Below are positions 13,130-23,729 of a stretch of DNA of 64,000 nt, in pieces. The DNA is taken from NCBI GenBank assembly GCA_021399445.1, contig JAJTUQ010000005.1, positions 2,356,001-2,420,000 of the forward strand, in the 5' to 3' direction. The translations under genes and the position numbers were made by a program. The notes under the pieces were generated by a model. That model had not been told where the DNA came from and did no database searches. It saw only the letters and a list, made by a program, of their open reading frames with translations. The stretch comes from Xylogone sp. PMI_703 (lineage: Eukaryota > Ascomycota > Leotiomycetes). Position 1 is the stretch's first letter. Each line of letters begins with the position of its first letter.

Positions 13130-14250
13130 ATGTCGTCGCCAAAGCAGTACGAGCAATATCAAGTCAACCTCAAAAATGCTCTGGGCAATTCCCCATCTGA
13201 AACTTTGACTTTAACGAAGAAATCAGACCTTACCTTGCCATCAGAAAAAGGCTATGTTATGATTAAAATTCACGCAGCCGCCCTGAATTGGGTGGATTTA
13301 CTCGTCGCTGCCAACTCGCCTCTCTATCTTCCAACAACAGACGGGTTAGTTCCGCTTGGCGATGGAGCGGGCGAAGTAATTGAAACTTCTGGAGGGCAGA
13401 GCAAGTGGTCCATGGGTGACAGGGTAATTTTCGCGCCAAACAAAGCCTGGCTCCAGGGCGAGGATACCAAAGAATTCGTAGCTACGGCTGGGGTTGGTTC
13501 GGGTACCGAGCACGGCATCTTGAGCCAATATGTTATTGCTCATGAAGATCGCCTCGTACGTGCGCCTGCAAATCTCACATGGGAGGAAGCTGCCTGCCTT
13601 TCAATTGCTGGAGGAACCGCGTGGAATGCGCTATTCTGTGGCCCAATGCAACTTAAGCCTGGCATGACGGTGCTGACCGAAGGCACCGGAGGCGTCAGCA
13701 GCATGGCAATTCAGGTATGCTCCCCAATATTCAGCTTGTGATCTTTGGTTAACGCCTTTCATAGTTAGCAAAATCAGTAGGTGCTAATGTAATAGCCACT
13801 TCATCCTCAGATAAAAAGCTGGAAGTAGCCAAAAAGCTTGGCGCAACCCAGACCATCAACTATAAGACTCATGAAAAATGGGGTGAGGAAGCTCTCAGAT
13901 TAACGAAAGGCGTAGGTGTTGATATGGTTGTTGATGTTATCGGACTGAAGACTGCAGAACAAGGAGTCAAAGCCCTTCGTCAAGGAGGTTTGATAAGTTT
14001 TGTGGGATTCTTAGGTGGCGTTGACACTGCTCCTCCTGATACTGTTAACGCACTTCTCCTAGGTGGGAAACTTGCACGTGGAATACTGGGCGCAAGTAGG
14101 AAAATGGTCGAGGATCTATGCAGGGCAGTTGAGACCCAGAACATTCATCCTCCAGTAGCAAAGGTCTTCGGATGGAATGAAGTGCACGAAGCATATGCTA
14201 GCCTGACTTCAGGTTCCGTCACTGGAAAGGTGGTTATCAAAGTTACATAA
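13130..14250 (+). CDS. zinc-type alcohol dehydrogenase-like reductase (MDR family)
   Basis: Medium-chain dehydrogenase/reductase of the quinone oxidoreductase type, using NADPH to reduce enones or carbonyls. Exons 13130-13714 and 13765-14250 give 356 residues. The GroES-like half carries VMIKIHAAALNWVDLLV and LGDGAGEV. The Rossmann half has LTEGTGGVSSMAIQLAKSVGA, a GTGGV-type nucleotide motif interrupted by the intron, followed by a sugar-binding SSSDKK. The cysteine cluster for structural zinc is absent, so this is a zinc-independent member despite the common database name. A Zn2Cys6 activator lies directly downstream on the same strand, 372 bp away. Confidence 0.9.
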
Positions 14251-14622
14251 GTGTTGGTGTTGTTTTTCTTCTAGTCGCTAGATGCTTAAGGTCACCTGTA
14301 CTCTACTCTTTACAGATCTAGTTATGTCCAGGTAGAACAACCCAACGAGTAATGTTACGCTATAGCTTCATACTAGGGAATTAGGTGGTTTTGATCTCAA
14401 TACGGGATAGGAAGTATTCGGGGTTAAATGTCAGCCTTCAATCGATAATATTGCTGACAAAACAAGCGAATTCACTAGGTTGGCTACACGTAAAAACGAT
14501 ACAAGACCAGATCTCCACTGCACAAAACTTTTAGTCATACTCATATGCCGCACACGTACTTCTCTCAGACTAAGTGTTTGAAAGTAGCCATCCGGATTTT
14601 ACTTCAAATTACTATTTAAGTC
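14251..14622. other. intergenic region
   Basis: Spacer between the dehydrogenase and the downstream activator. I see nothing recognisable in it. Confidence 0.4.
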
Positions 14623-16722
14623 ATGTTTTACACTTTCAACTCTAAAATATCCACAAATAGGAGTCAGCTCAAGCAGGCATGCGACTATTGTAGACTTCAT
14701 CGAGTCCGCTGTGATAACAAAACACCCTGCTCGCAATGCATTGCACATGATACTGAATGCCTGTTCTCACAAGGACGACGCAAACGGGGTGACAGGCTCG
14801 GATTACACAGCCTCGCCCACAGGGAAGAATCTGCTCAACAACAAAGCCATACGATTCATTATAGCAGAGAAAACTCAAGATTTCGAGGAACGAGTAGCGA
14901 GCTAGTCCGGATGCGAGTCAATGATGTTCAGTTAGTTGAGCCCAGAATCAGCAATGATGTTGATTCAATGCCAGAGTTTATCTCGAGAATGAACTCTTTC
15001 TTTTCAGTAGTGCTCTCCCGAGTCTCTCCGGAAGTCGGGAAACCTCTAAATGAGATGTCTCCTTATCAGCATCTACCAATAGAAACCACCATACCAGAGG
15101 CATTCAATCTGAGCAGAGCTAAGTCTGGTCATATTGTAAAGATGTACTGGATTAAATATCATTATTTAGCACCGGTAATTTGCAAAGAATTCTTTGAACT
15201 TTATTGTGAGAGTCTATGGCCCGGGAATGCGGAACAGTCGCAATATCAGCCTCTCATAGATGGCTTAATAGCACTATCTATACGGTATCTTCTCAACACG
15301 GGGATGAATGATCGTATATTGTGCTTACAGAATCGAGGATCTTCTGAAAGAGAAAGCCTCTATATGCTAGAACAATACTACTTCAAGCGATGCTCCCAAG
15401 CTATGAGCTACGGTACTCTCATAGCACCAAATACCGCAACTATCCAAACATATATCATTATAACCCTGTACCTGCTTGCTGGGGGACAAGTAGAATCAGC
15501 CTATAATATGATTGGTATAGCGGTACGCGCAGCGTATGCTTTAAACTTTCATCAAGAACCGGAAGAATTGTCTCCCAATCTGTCAAGTTTGAGAAAGCGA
15601 ATCTGGTGGAGCATCGTACACCTCGACTTCAATTGCTCGAAAAAGACGGGAAAGCCAACTGGGGTGCATTTAGAAGATTCAACTTGTGCACTTCCAATTC
15701 CTGATGCTGAGTCATCTAATGATTCCGATACAGAGAGGCATGACTATCACGCACAATCAGTCCATCTCACATGTGCAGCACTGAATACAGCAGATGTCCT
15801 CTCAAAGAGTACATATCTTGCACAAGACCGTCCGATTGATCAAATAGAAGCCAAAGCCCAGGCTCTCTCAAATGAGCTACATCGAATAAGGGTGTGGGAA
15901 GACGAAATTAGAAAACATCCAGTTTTTGGGGATTTGCTTTTAGATACTGATACCATCCTTGCGTTGAATTTAAATGGGAATAGCAGGCATCATTTGCCCC
16001 CCTCTCAGATTATACAAATGACGCTCCTAGAGCTACAGTACCATGATATTATGATTGGACTCTACCGACCATTCATTCAGTTTCCCGTCAAGTTCTTTCA
16101 GGCTCAACGGAGTCCACAAGCTGATACATACGCCACAGAAGCTATGAAACATGCTATGGCGGAAATTCATCTGACGTATTCTCAAATGCGAACTGATGAT
16201 ACGCTCTATGGAATCTCGGAAATATATCAGTGGCTGTGGGATGCGGTCTTGACACTGGGCGGATTCATGCTTGCTCATCCACTGTGTTACCTCCATTCAG
16301 ACGCGCGAAAGTACGTCAACTTTGCTCTGGAAATATTTGAAAGTGCGCAAGATAGGAGTCACGTCGCTACAAGAGCCGCCACCCTAACGAGGCAGTTGTG
16401 TTCGAGAGTTGACGGTCTACTTACTCTCCTCAATGCGCGCAACCGTGATAGCTTCCTTCACACCCGCCCGTCGTCAGAAAATGGAGCTACTCAGAGCGAC
16501 GCAAACCCAATAATAGATGATTTGGCACATGATGCCGATCATGAAAGTCATGATGATGGTGGTATTGGTAATCGTTCTCTTACTAGCCCGGATTTAACTT
16601 CGAATCCATTGTGGTCATGGATTGATGAAGACCATATTGATCCCTGCCCAAGTCATCGCGCTGAAGCGGATGAAGTCTTCAGTAGTTTTTACGATTACAT
16701 ATTTCCTGAGCAAATTTTGTAG
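14623..16722 (+). CDS. Zn2Cys6 transcription factor, intronless
   Basis: Single-exon gene of 699 residues. The zinc cluster sits very close to the N-terminus: CDYCRLHRVRCDNKTPCSQC then ECLF, residues about 20-48, followed by basic GRRKRG. The fungal_trans region is recognisable from TIQTYIIITLYLLAGGQVESAYNMIG and AVRAAYALNFHQEP to LRKRIWWSIVHLDFNCSKKTGKPTG, residues about 270-350. The C-terminal third is acidic, with DDLAHDADHESHDDGG, and could act as an activation domain. The lack of introns contrasts with the seven-exon activator at 5.5 kb, so the two are not recent duplicates. It may control the dehydrogenase upstream and the ABM protein downstream, but this is inference from position only. 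Confidence 0.93.
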   Translation: MFYTFNSKISTNRSQLKQACDYCRLHRVRCDNKTPCSQCIAHDTECLFSQGRRKRGDRLGLHSLAHREESAQQQSHTIHYSRENSRFRGTSSELVRMRVNDVQLVEPRISNDVDSMPEFISRMNSFFSVVLSRVSPEVGKPLNEMSPYQHLPIETTIPEAFNLSRAKSGHIVKMYWIKYHYLAPVICKEFFELYCESLWPGNAEQSQYQPLIDGLIALSIRYLLNTGMNDRILCLQNRGSSERESLYMLEQYYFKRCSQAMSYGTLIAPNTATIQTYIIITLYLLAGGQVESAYNMIGIAVRAAYALNFHQEPEELSPNLSSLRKRIWWSIVHLDFNCSKKTGKPTGVHLEDSTCALPIPDAESSNDSDTERHDYHAQSVHLTCAALNTADVLSKSTYLAQDRPIDQIEAKAQALSNELHRIRVWEDEIRKHPVFGDLLLDTDTILALNLNGNSRHHLPPSQIIQMTLLELQYHDIMIGLYRPFIQFPVKFFQAQRSPQADTYATEAMKHAMAEIHLTYSQMRTDDTLYGISEIYQWLWDAVLTLGGFMLAHPLCYLHSDARKYVNFALEIFESAQDRSHVATRAATLTRQLCSRVDGLLTLLNARNRDSFLHTRPSSENGATQSDANPIIDDLAHDADHESHDDGGIGNRSLTSPDLTSNPLWSWIDEDHIDPCPSHRAEADEVFSSFYDYIFPEQIL

Positions 16723-17465
16723 ATAGAGAAACGTATAAGCTCAGTTTATTTGATTTTGAGAATGAAAGTGCTAATAAATTTGTCCCACTTGACTTTGAAG
16801 AATAGAGCAAAATATATTCTGAGAACCTCCCGACATCTATAGTGGATGTCAGCTTTACATAAAGTGATGTTCACGACTTGATAGGAAGTGCTACCACTGT
16901 CCATCTCCCTGACCATTTCATAACAGGTTTACACATCGCGATTATAAATGATACAGACCGAAAAAGTGTATGCTGAAGGATACACATACGGTGATTTCAA
17001 ACAATTATGACCTTACTAATTGACCTCCTGATTCTCGGCCAGCGATGTGGTATTCAGCTTCGTAATTTTGTATAGCGATACTATCCAAACACCTAGAAGG
17101 AGGAATACTCCTTTCGGCTAGCCAATAAAAGCGCCGCAACTTGACTGCTTTCGGCAATTCCCCTTTGGGACAAAGAGGCTCATTGCGATACGGACGTCTT
17201 AGAGTTGCAAGCAAGATTATTGCGCTGAGGTATGCTCCACTAGTTCGAAATAGCTCATACACGTTCTAGCCCATACGTAAAGAGATTTGCTTTGTAAAAA
17301 GGCCAGCCCAATGGTAACATTTGTGTGTAACCCAGCCAAGCCAGCCAAGCCAGCTTATACCCCCCTTACGTATGGACTAGAACATATATACTTCGCAGCC
17401 TGCCCCCAGAAATTTGCACTTCTATCACCTTACTCAACGTTTAAAGACCCCTTCAGCACTTCAAC
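16723..17465. other. intergenic region with hairpin-forming sequence
   Basis: No gene supported. It contains the inverted repeat at 17263-17383, listed separately, and a TATA-like ATATATA at about 17384-17390, roughly 80 bp before the ABM gene. Confidence 0.4.
17263..17383. repeat. 18-bp inverted repeat flanking a short tandem repeat
   Basis: GTTCTAGCCCATACGTAA at 17263-17280 is matched in reverse complement by 17366-17383 with one mismatch. Between the arms lies a CCAGCCAAG tandem, about 2.5 units at 17332-17354. It may be a hairpin, a tiny MITE remnant or paired regulator sites ahead of the ABM gene. Confidence 0.6.
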
Positions 17466-17994
17466 ATGACTTACACCGGGGAAATTACCACCATTCTTGT
17501 CCATATTTCCATTGCTAAACACGACGAGCCAAAGTTCGTCGAGGCTCTACGTGAGTGTATCGCACATGTCACAAAAGAGCCTGAATGCGTACGATTCGAG
17601 ACTTTCACAGTCCCTGAGGATGGCTCATATTTTCTGTTGGAAACATGGAAACAAAGTCGGGAGTGGCTTGTGAACGTAAGTTAAGACACTTAATCTCCAC
17701 CCATCCCAGTTTTGTTACGTTGGTCCCGTCATCACTAATATTTCTTTGGTTTTTCTCGAGGCTGACGGAACCCGTAGACACAATTGAAGAGAGAGTATTA
17801 TGCGCCTTATATTGCTGTAACTGAACCGATGTGGATCAAGCCTCGTAAGTTTAACCCTGTCCACTTTCAAGATCTAAAAGACAACAGTACAGCATTGGAA
17901 ATTGATTGCTAACCAGTCTTGCATAGGCATTATTCATTTCATAGAAGGTGTCCCTACGCTTCCACCAGTGTTCAAGCCTGAATGGAATGAATGA
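17466..17994 (+). CDS. ABM-fold small monooxygenase-like protein
   Basis: Antibiotic biosynthesis monooxygenase (ABM) ferredoxin-like fold protein. Exons 17466-17675, 17778-17844 and 17927-17994 join in phase to 114 residues. Family features are the N-terminal ILVHISIAKHDEPKFVEALRE strand-helix, then EPECVRFETFTVPEDGSYFLLETWKQ, the usual beta strand with a conserved acidic and aromatic core. The tail ends KPEWNE. Such proteins act as cofactor-free quinone-forming oxygenases or as dimeric heme/quinol enzymes and often occur near polyketide genes. Substrate cannot be inferred. It lies between an activator gene and a tRNA. Confidence 0.85.
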
Positions 17995-18263
17995 TATTTC
18001 TTACGGATTAATATGTCTCTATTTCTAATATTCTTATCTTAATTCAGTACCTATATCTAAATCTCAAAGACATTTCATGTTGGAATCCAACCCTTTCAGC
18101 CTCATCTCGTACCTTCTTTCCGGTTTTCTTATTTGGATCCAGGATATATCCACTTGTACTTCGTAATCATATCTTGGTGCGAGAATAAAGAGGGACATAT
18201 TACACATGGTGGCCACGAAAAGATATTTATACAGAGTTTAGATGGCGTCCAATCACCTCATTG

Positions 18264-18344
18264 GGCAACGTGCCAGAGTGGTTAATGGGTAGCACTTGAA
18301 ATGCTATGGCTTCGGCCGCAGAGGTTCGAACCCTCTCGTTGTCG
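18264..18344 (+). tRNA. tRNA-Ser (anticodon UGA)
   Basis: Class II tRNA with a long variable arm. The acceptor stem GGCAACG pairs with CGTTGTC at 18337-18343, with one G-U pair. The anticodon stem TAGCA/TGCTA encloses the loop CTTGAAA with anticodon TGA. The variable arm GGC-TTCG-GCC is followed by a T arm AGAGG-TTCGAAC-CCTCT that abuts the acceptor strand. The A box resembles the eukaryotic serine consensus. No intron is apparent. CCA is not encoded, as expected for a nuclear gene. Confidence 0.93.
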
Positions 18345-18875
18345 CATCTTCTTGCCAATTTTTGCACAATATGCTTTATTGCCTCGTAACCTTCCTTTTT
18401 TCTCCAAGTTTTCATATGTTTCATTATGTTTTTGTTGACGAGTTCTGAGCTATTTCAAATGCAGTGTTTAAACCAATGATAATCCACTAATGATTAATGT
18501 TCCCAAGCAACTGTCGGTCGGCTAAACTGTAGTTGCAAAGCCTTTTCCTTTTGTAATCATGATATGGATCCATCTATATAAATAAATACTGTATTGATAT
18601 TATGCAAGGAGTTATGCTTGGCATGAATCGTACCGTATTACATCGTCTCACAGTCAGACCAGGTGTTGGGGTTACCCCAAACGGCAGCTTCTCCGCAGCC
18701 GAGCCAGCCGAGGTATTCTGAGCTCTTGGACGTGTATGGCAGAAACACCACGGCTCTGCCGATGCTCCAAAAAACGATCATATAATATCAACCTCCACTC
18801 TTGTCCTTCTCCGATTAGACTCTTGTGAACCCACGAGAATCGCTGCCATTGACATCACCATCCACAACAGCGAAG
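18345..18875. other. intergenic region
   Basis: No gene. A near-palindrome TTGGGGTTACCCCAA at about 18666-18680 and a CCGAGCCAGCCGAGG stretch at about 18699-18713 stand out as GC-rich islands. They are possible regulator sites of the downstream acyl-CoA dehydrogenase. Confidence 0.4.
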
Positions 18876-20464
18876 ATGTCGGTACCATACTTGCTCAACA
18901 GCTCTTCGGGCTACATCCCCGCGTCGGAGAGAATCCCCTTGATCGCGCGACCTTTTGTCAGTGAGCGAGCAAAGAAGACCCTGGATCTGGTAAGGCGCCA
19001 CATCCCACCGCGCTGATTGTAGGGCGATTGAGGGCTAACAACCTGCACAGGTCGAACGCTTTGTAGAGGAGGAGTGCGTTCCCGCCGATGCAGTCTATGA
19101 CGCGCAAATCGGCAAGGGCGAGTCGCCCATCAAGCGATTCTCTGCCCATCCACAAGTGGTGGAGGATTTAAAGAAGAGAGCGAAGGAACTGGGTCTCTGG
19201 AATATGTTCTTGCCCAAGCACTTCGCTGAGGGTTCCGGCTTCACCAACTTAGAGTATGGCCTGATGGCTGAATATCTGGGCAAGAGTGTCGTCTCCCAGA
19301 TAGCTACCAATTGCGCTGCTCCAGATACAGGCAACATGGAAGTCCTGGCCAAATATGGTACTGAAGAGCAGAAGCGCCGCTGGCTCCCCCCGTTATTGAA
19401 TGGGGAGATACGGTCGGCTTTCCTGATGACGGAACCTCAAGTTGCATCGAGCGACGCCACGAACATCGAGCTGCGAATGGAAAAGGATGGAGACTATTGG
19501 GTCCTAAATGGCCAGGTATATAAGATATCTTCATGTTACAGTTAGGTCCTGAAGCTGACAGATTTATTCTAGAAATGGTGGAGCAGTGGTGCTGGCGACC
19601 CTCACTGCCAGATTTACATTGTTATGGGAAAGTCCGATCCAAGCAACTCTAATGTGTACAAGCAACAGTCTGTTATCCTTGTCCCAGCCGACACTCCTGG
19701 CATCACAGTTCACCGGATGCTTTCCGTCCTTGGGTTCGACGATGCCCCTCATGGTCACGGCCACATTATCTTCAAGAACGTCCGTGTACCAGCCTCGAAC
19801 ATGGTTCTCGGAGAAGGACGTGGATTTGAAGTCGTCCAAGGTCGTCTCGGACCTGGCAGGATCCACCATGCAATGCGATCTGTTGGAGCTGTAAGTATGG
19901 CACGTATCCGCTGCCGAACAAGACGAGCTGACAATAAACTTACAGGCTGAAAAAGCGCTGGAGTGGTTCCTTGCGCGACTAAACGACCCTGCCAGGAAGC
20001 CCTTTGGCAAGAATCTGTCCGAGCACGGTATCCAGTTGGAACGTGTTGCTCGCAGTCGCATAGAGATCGATGCCGCTCGCCTTGCGGTTCTCAATGCTGC
20101 AATCATGATTGATCAACAAGGCGCAAAGAAGGCGCTCAAGGAAATCGCCGAAGTTAAAGTCCAAGTACCAGCAGTGCTACTTGATGTAATTGATCGAGCA
20201 ATGCAGGCATACGGAGGCGCTGGTGTTTCCCAGGACACTCCTCTTGCATACATGTGGGCCAACGGTAGGACGATGCGAATCGTCGATGGCCCAGACGAGG
20301 TTCACATGCTGCAACTGGGCCGAAATGAGACCAAGAGAGGTCCTAATTTGCACAAGAAGATTGAAGCTCAAAAGCAGAAATCAAAAGAGCTGCTAGCACG
20401 GTATGGTCTGCAGCATAAGGATGTGTTGGAATTGAATCGGGTTTCTGGAAAAGCAAAATTGTAG
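18876..20464 (+). CDS. acyl-CoA dehydrogenase, ACAD10/11-like
   Basis: FAD-dependent acyl-CoA dehydrogenase that forms the alpha-beta double bond in beta-oxidation. It is expected in peroxisome or mitochondrion; the gene ends GKAKL, where AKL is a plausible peroxisomal PTS1 signal. Exons 18876-18989, 19051-19515, 19573-19890 and 19946-20464, all phase 0, give 471 residues. Visible hallmarks are [18 protein letters not shown] (FAD/substrate binding), [56 protein letters not shown] and the C-terminal [35 protein letters not shown]. These point to the long-chain ACAD10/11 clade. A metabolic role of its own is likely. Confidence 0.92.
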
Positions 20465-20886
20465 TATCTTGTGTTAGGATGCCCAAACAGATTGGATGTC
20501 TTAAATGGGAGCTTCTCATGTAATTCTTCTCAAATAGCGTGGGTAAAACCCGCCCGCTAGTTATGACCGGAGAATGGGAACACTCCCTAGAATAAAAGTT
20601 GTAGTAGCCAGCTCCTGTTATATTTACTGCTACAATGCATCAGGATTGCCAAACTGAAGGCCTTGCACTAGTGCAGACCAGTTTGGCCACTCATCCTAGC
20701 CGCTGTCCAGACCAAGTTCATCCCCACTGGAGTCAATGTGCAGATATGTAGAGGCGTTTTCAACAAAAGATAGAATTTCTCTTGACGCAAGTTTAATACT
20801 ACCTAGACAGCGTCTACTAAGATTGTTATTCATTATTGGTCTTAAAAGTCTCTATTCTAATGTCATAAGTCTTAAGATAGTATCTG
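20465..20886. other. intergenic region
   Basis: Nothing recognisable except possible eroded coding sequence upstream of the transporter remnant that follows. Confidence 0.35.
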
Positions 20887-21303
20887 CTGCCCATCTTGAA
20901 TGCTGGTTCTTTGTTCAGACGTCTTAGTTCCGGCTTTTGGAGAGACAAAATAAGACGTTACAACGTTTTCATTGTCGTCTCCTACCTCTCTGCAATTTGG
21001 ATCCTGGCCCTTTGGCTTCCTGAGACTAGTGATGCTGCACTGGTCGCCTTCGCCATTCTCTTCGGTTTCTTCTCTGGCGCCTATGTCTCATTGATCACAC
21101 CTTTGATCATGCAAATCTCACCGATGGCAGAGATTGGATTCCGTAACGGCACTGTCATCTTTGTTAGTGCAATTGCCGGTTTGACAACCAATCTAATTAA
21201 TGGTGCCATACTGGATAACGCAAGTGGCTAGATTGGTATTAAGATTTTTTCGGGGGTTTTCTGTCTAGCTGGTACTACGTGTATCTGGCTGCGAGAGTTA
21301 GAC
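20887..21303 (+). pseudogene. remnant of an MFS monocarboxylate-type transporter
   Basis: Only the C-terminal part of a monocarboxylate transporter-like MFS protein is recognisable. It runs from NAGSLFRRLSSGFWRDKIRRYNVF through LFGFFSGAYVSLITPLIMQ and EIGFRNGT to INGAILDNASG. An in-frame TAG at 21229-21231 interrupts it, and the same frame continues IGIKIFSGVFCLAGTT, which is the expected next membrane segment. Family members have tryptophan near the stop, so a TGG to TAG change is likely. The N-terminal two thirds are missing or unreadable and no start or splice model works. It is a decayed copy, consistent with repeat-induced point mutation or simple drift. Confidence 0.8.
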
Positions 21304-21780
21304 ATTCAGTGTGGAAACTCCTTGTTCGTTTTTAGACAATGTCTTACGGAAATCTGAAAGCCGAACTCCTATATGAAAACTGCTCACCTCATGTTTTACT
21401 CGACCTTATCATGTATTATTAAGCCCGCATTCTTCTCTCCTTGACTTGATCTTATCTGTTTCAAGGAGATGTGTTGACTCATGTGACCGTAGACATCCAG
21501 CCAGTCCCTTTGTATGTAGCTCTCTTTGTAGCTAGTTCTCTCTGCAATCTATCAACGTCACCACGTCTCACATCCTCCTACAATATCGTACTATTATTAC
21601 ATTGGCTACCAAGACAAAGATCTACTGTATATAACCTGATAATAAATGAACCAGCCAGATTGTTTGCTCTTCCAAGCTTCTTGTCGCATCTAATGTCAAC
21701 ATCAGCAACCTACAGTCTGTCCCCAGCCTTATTACGTCGAGCTCCTCATTGCTTACAAGACATTGCTGCCAGCATTTCAA
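21304..21780. other. intergenic region with one copy of a dispersed repeat
   Basis: No gene. Contains the repeat copy at 21390-21470, listed separately, about 310 bp before the BTB gene. Confidence 0.4.
21390..21470 (+). repeat. dispersed repeat, copy 1 (partner at 25067-25152)
   Basis: CATGTTTTACTCGACC, ATCATGTATTATT and CTTATCTGTTTCAA recur in the same order and spacing at 25067-25152. Several differences are C to T or G to A transitions. Probably two decayed pieces of one element. Confidence 0.5.
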
Positions 21781-23103
21781 ATGTCGACTGTATCTATTGA
21801 CTTCGACTCTGACGGGGATGTAGAGTTAGTCCTCGAAAAGGAGGATACTGCATTTCTCAAAGCAGCACAACCACCCTCGGAGTCGAGACATGATGGACAG
21901 CCTGCGCTGTGCAGCGTGGGACCTCTAAGTGTAAAGTTCACAGAATTTCGTTTGCGGGTTTCTTCACTCAAGCTTATTTCATCATCGTGCTATTTTCGGG
22001 GGATGTTTGAAGGACCTTCGTTTCGCGAAAGCAAAGAGCTGAAAGAGAATGGTTTCGTGGAGATTGATCTTGTAGATACGGATGATGAACCGGCAGCCGT
22101 GATGATAATACTCGGCATACTGTACGGATCCGAGGTTCAAGTTCCTGCCAAGCTTGATTTCCAAACACTATATAGCGTTTCAATACTGGTAGATAAGTAT
22201 GGCTGGCATGCACTGGTGACTCCTCACGCGATATCGTGGCTTGACAACCTGCTAGGCTCTGGGGATTATTCGCATGTATCTCATCACGATCTCCTGACTT
22301 GGCTGTGGATTGCGTGGCTCTTTGGTGCGAAGCAGTATTTCATATTATTTTCACGGGTCACTCAGTTATTTATCTACAATTCAATCGATGTGATGGACGA
22401 AAATATTCGATTACCCACCAGAATACTTGGTAAGTCGCCGTCTCTTTGAAACTATTAGCCAGTCAACACCATTTTTGCTTCGGAACTACTGAATAAAGTT
22501 CCAAGGTAAAAGATTGCAGAGGTTTCTTCAACAATGGTCCACGCGATTCGAAAGCATGGTGACTGTATGGAGTCGAGGTATCATTGCTTTTCGCTCGGGA
22601 TATTTCATTATTGGTTGAAGTAATGTTAACTGTGACTCCCACTGCCCAGCTGACAATATTGAACAGGGGCCATCAATGAGCGACGCAAAGCTGTTTTCCA
22701 GAAAATTGAACAAACACTTGAGGCATTCAAAAAGAAGATACTCGATTATGAAGCTCAGAATGGGTACTGCTCATCACCCAGTTCAAGACTGTTGATATGT
22801 ATAGCACTCGCATTGGTCACATTCAATTACCAAGAGTTCCGGCTTGGGGACTTTGCCCGACCAGATTACGCTGGGGGTTCAGTCAGTGCGCTGAGATATG
22901 AGATACAGTCATCCCAATCAATGCAAGGCTTCTGCATTACCTCTCCTGATGGTGATCGTATAGGCTTTGATTCTGGATGGGATCTAAAAAATGAATTGGA
23001 GAAGGCTATGGATGACCTAAAAATCGATGACTGGTATCTTGAATACGACGATTTTAAACCATCACTTGTTGACGGTCGACAAAGGAGATTTCTTGGTGTT
23101 TAA
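21781..23103 (+). CDS. BTB/POZ-domain protein
   Basis: Exons 21781-22429, 22506-22577 and 22667-23103 join in phase to 385 residues. An N-terminal acidic region is followed by a BTB-like fold: VKFTEFRLRVSSLKLISSSCYFRGMFEGPSFRES, then EIDLVDTDDEPAAVMIILGILYGSEVQVP and LYSVSILVDKYGWHALV. This is the usual fungal BTB pattern of strand, SS-x-YF-x-GMF, and a Val-Asp-Lys-Tyr helix. The second half has a Lys/Glu-rich helix (RRKAVFQKIEQTLEAFKKKI) likely to be a coiled coil. It ends in an unassigned C-terminal region. Such proteins are numerous in filamentous fungi and mostly uncharacterised; substrate adaptor for a Cul3 ligase is one possibility only. Confidence 0.82.
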
Positions 23104-23729
23104 TACGGGTATTTGAAGCTGAACCAGATAGGATTTTATTTTCTGACTATAAAATATAATTTATATCGAAGCGAAGGATATTTCTAGCAGCTAACCTCTT
23201 TTGATAGCTCCTGCTGCTCGCCCCATTCTAGACTTTGACTGATTTGGTTGTTGAAAGCTACAGTCTGGGACAAATTGTCTATAGTCTAGGCTCTTTTATT
23301 AAAATCAATGTGAATGAACTGAATTCTTCTACTTTAACTTCCGAGCCGTTTTGTCACATATTGTATTCGTAGTAACATAGCCAACAGTATATGACCTTGA
23401 CTTTCAATTTCAGGATCTCACAGCCCAACTAATTGATAGTCATCTGCAGCACTTATTAAAAACGTTACCAGTAACCTCTGTAGCAGCTTAGGAATGTCCA
23501 ATATTTGACTTATTAGACACGTACACGCCACCTGGCAAACTTTGATATCCCAATACGGTTGGATATACTGGAAAGGGATACAAGGGCTCATAAATGCCGA
23601 TACATCTATCCTCAAAGAGTACCAAGTTGGATGTCCTGGTTCAAAAACCTTCCAGCGTATATATTCTGTCAAGAAGTTAGTTATTGCTTACTGGAGTGCT
23701 TATCGACCCGCCACAAAAACACACTCACC
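23104..23729. other. intergenic region between convergent genes
   Basis: AT-rich 3' flanks of the BTB gene and the alpha-kinase gene. No gene recognised. Confidence 0.4.
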
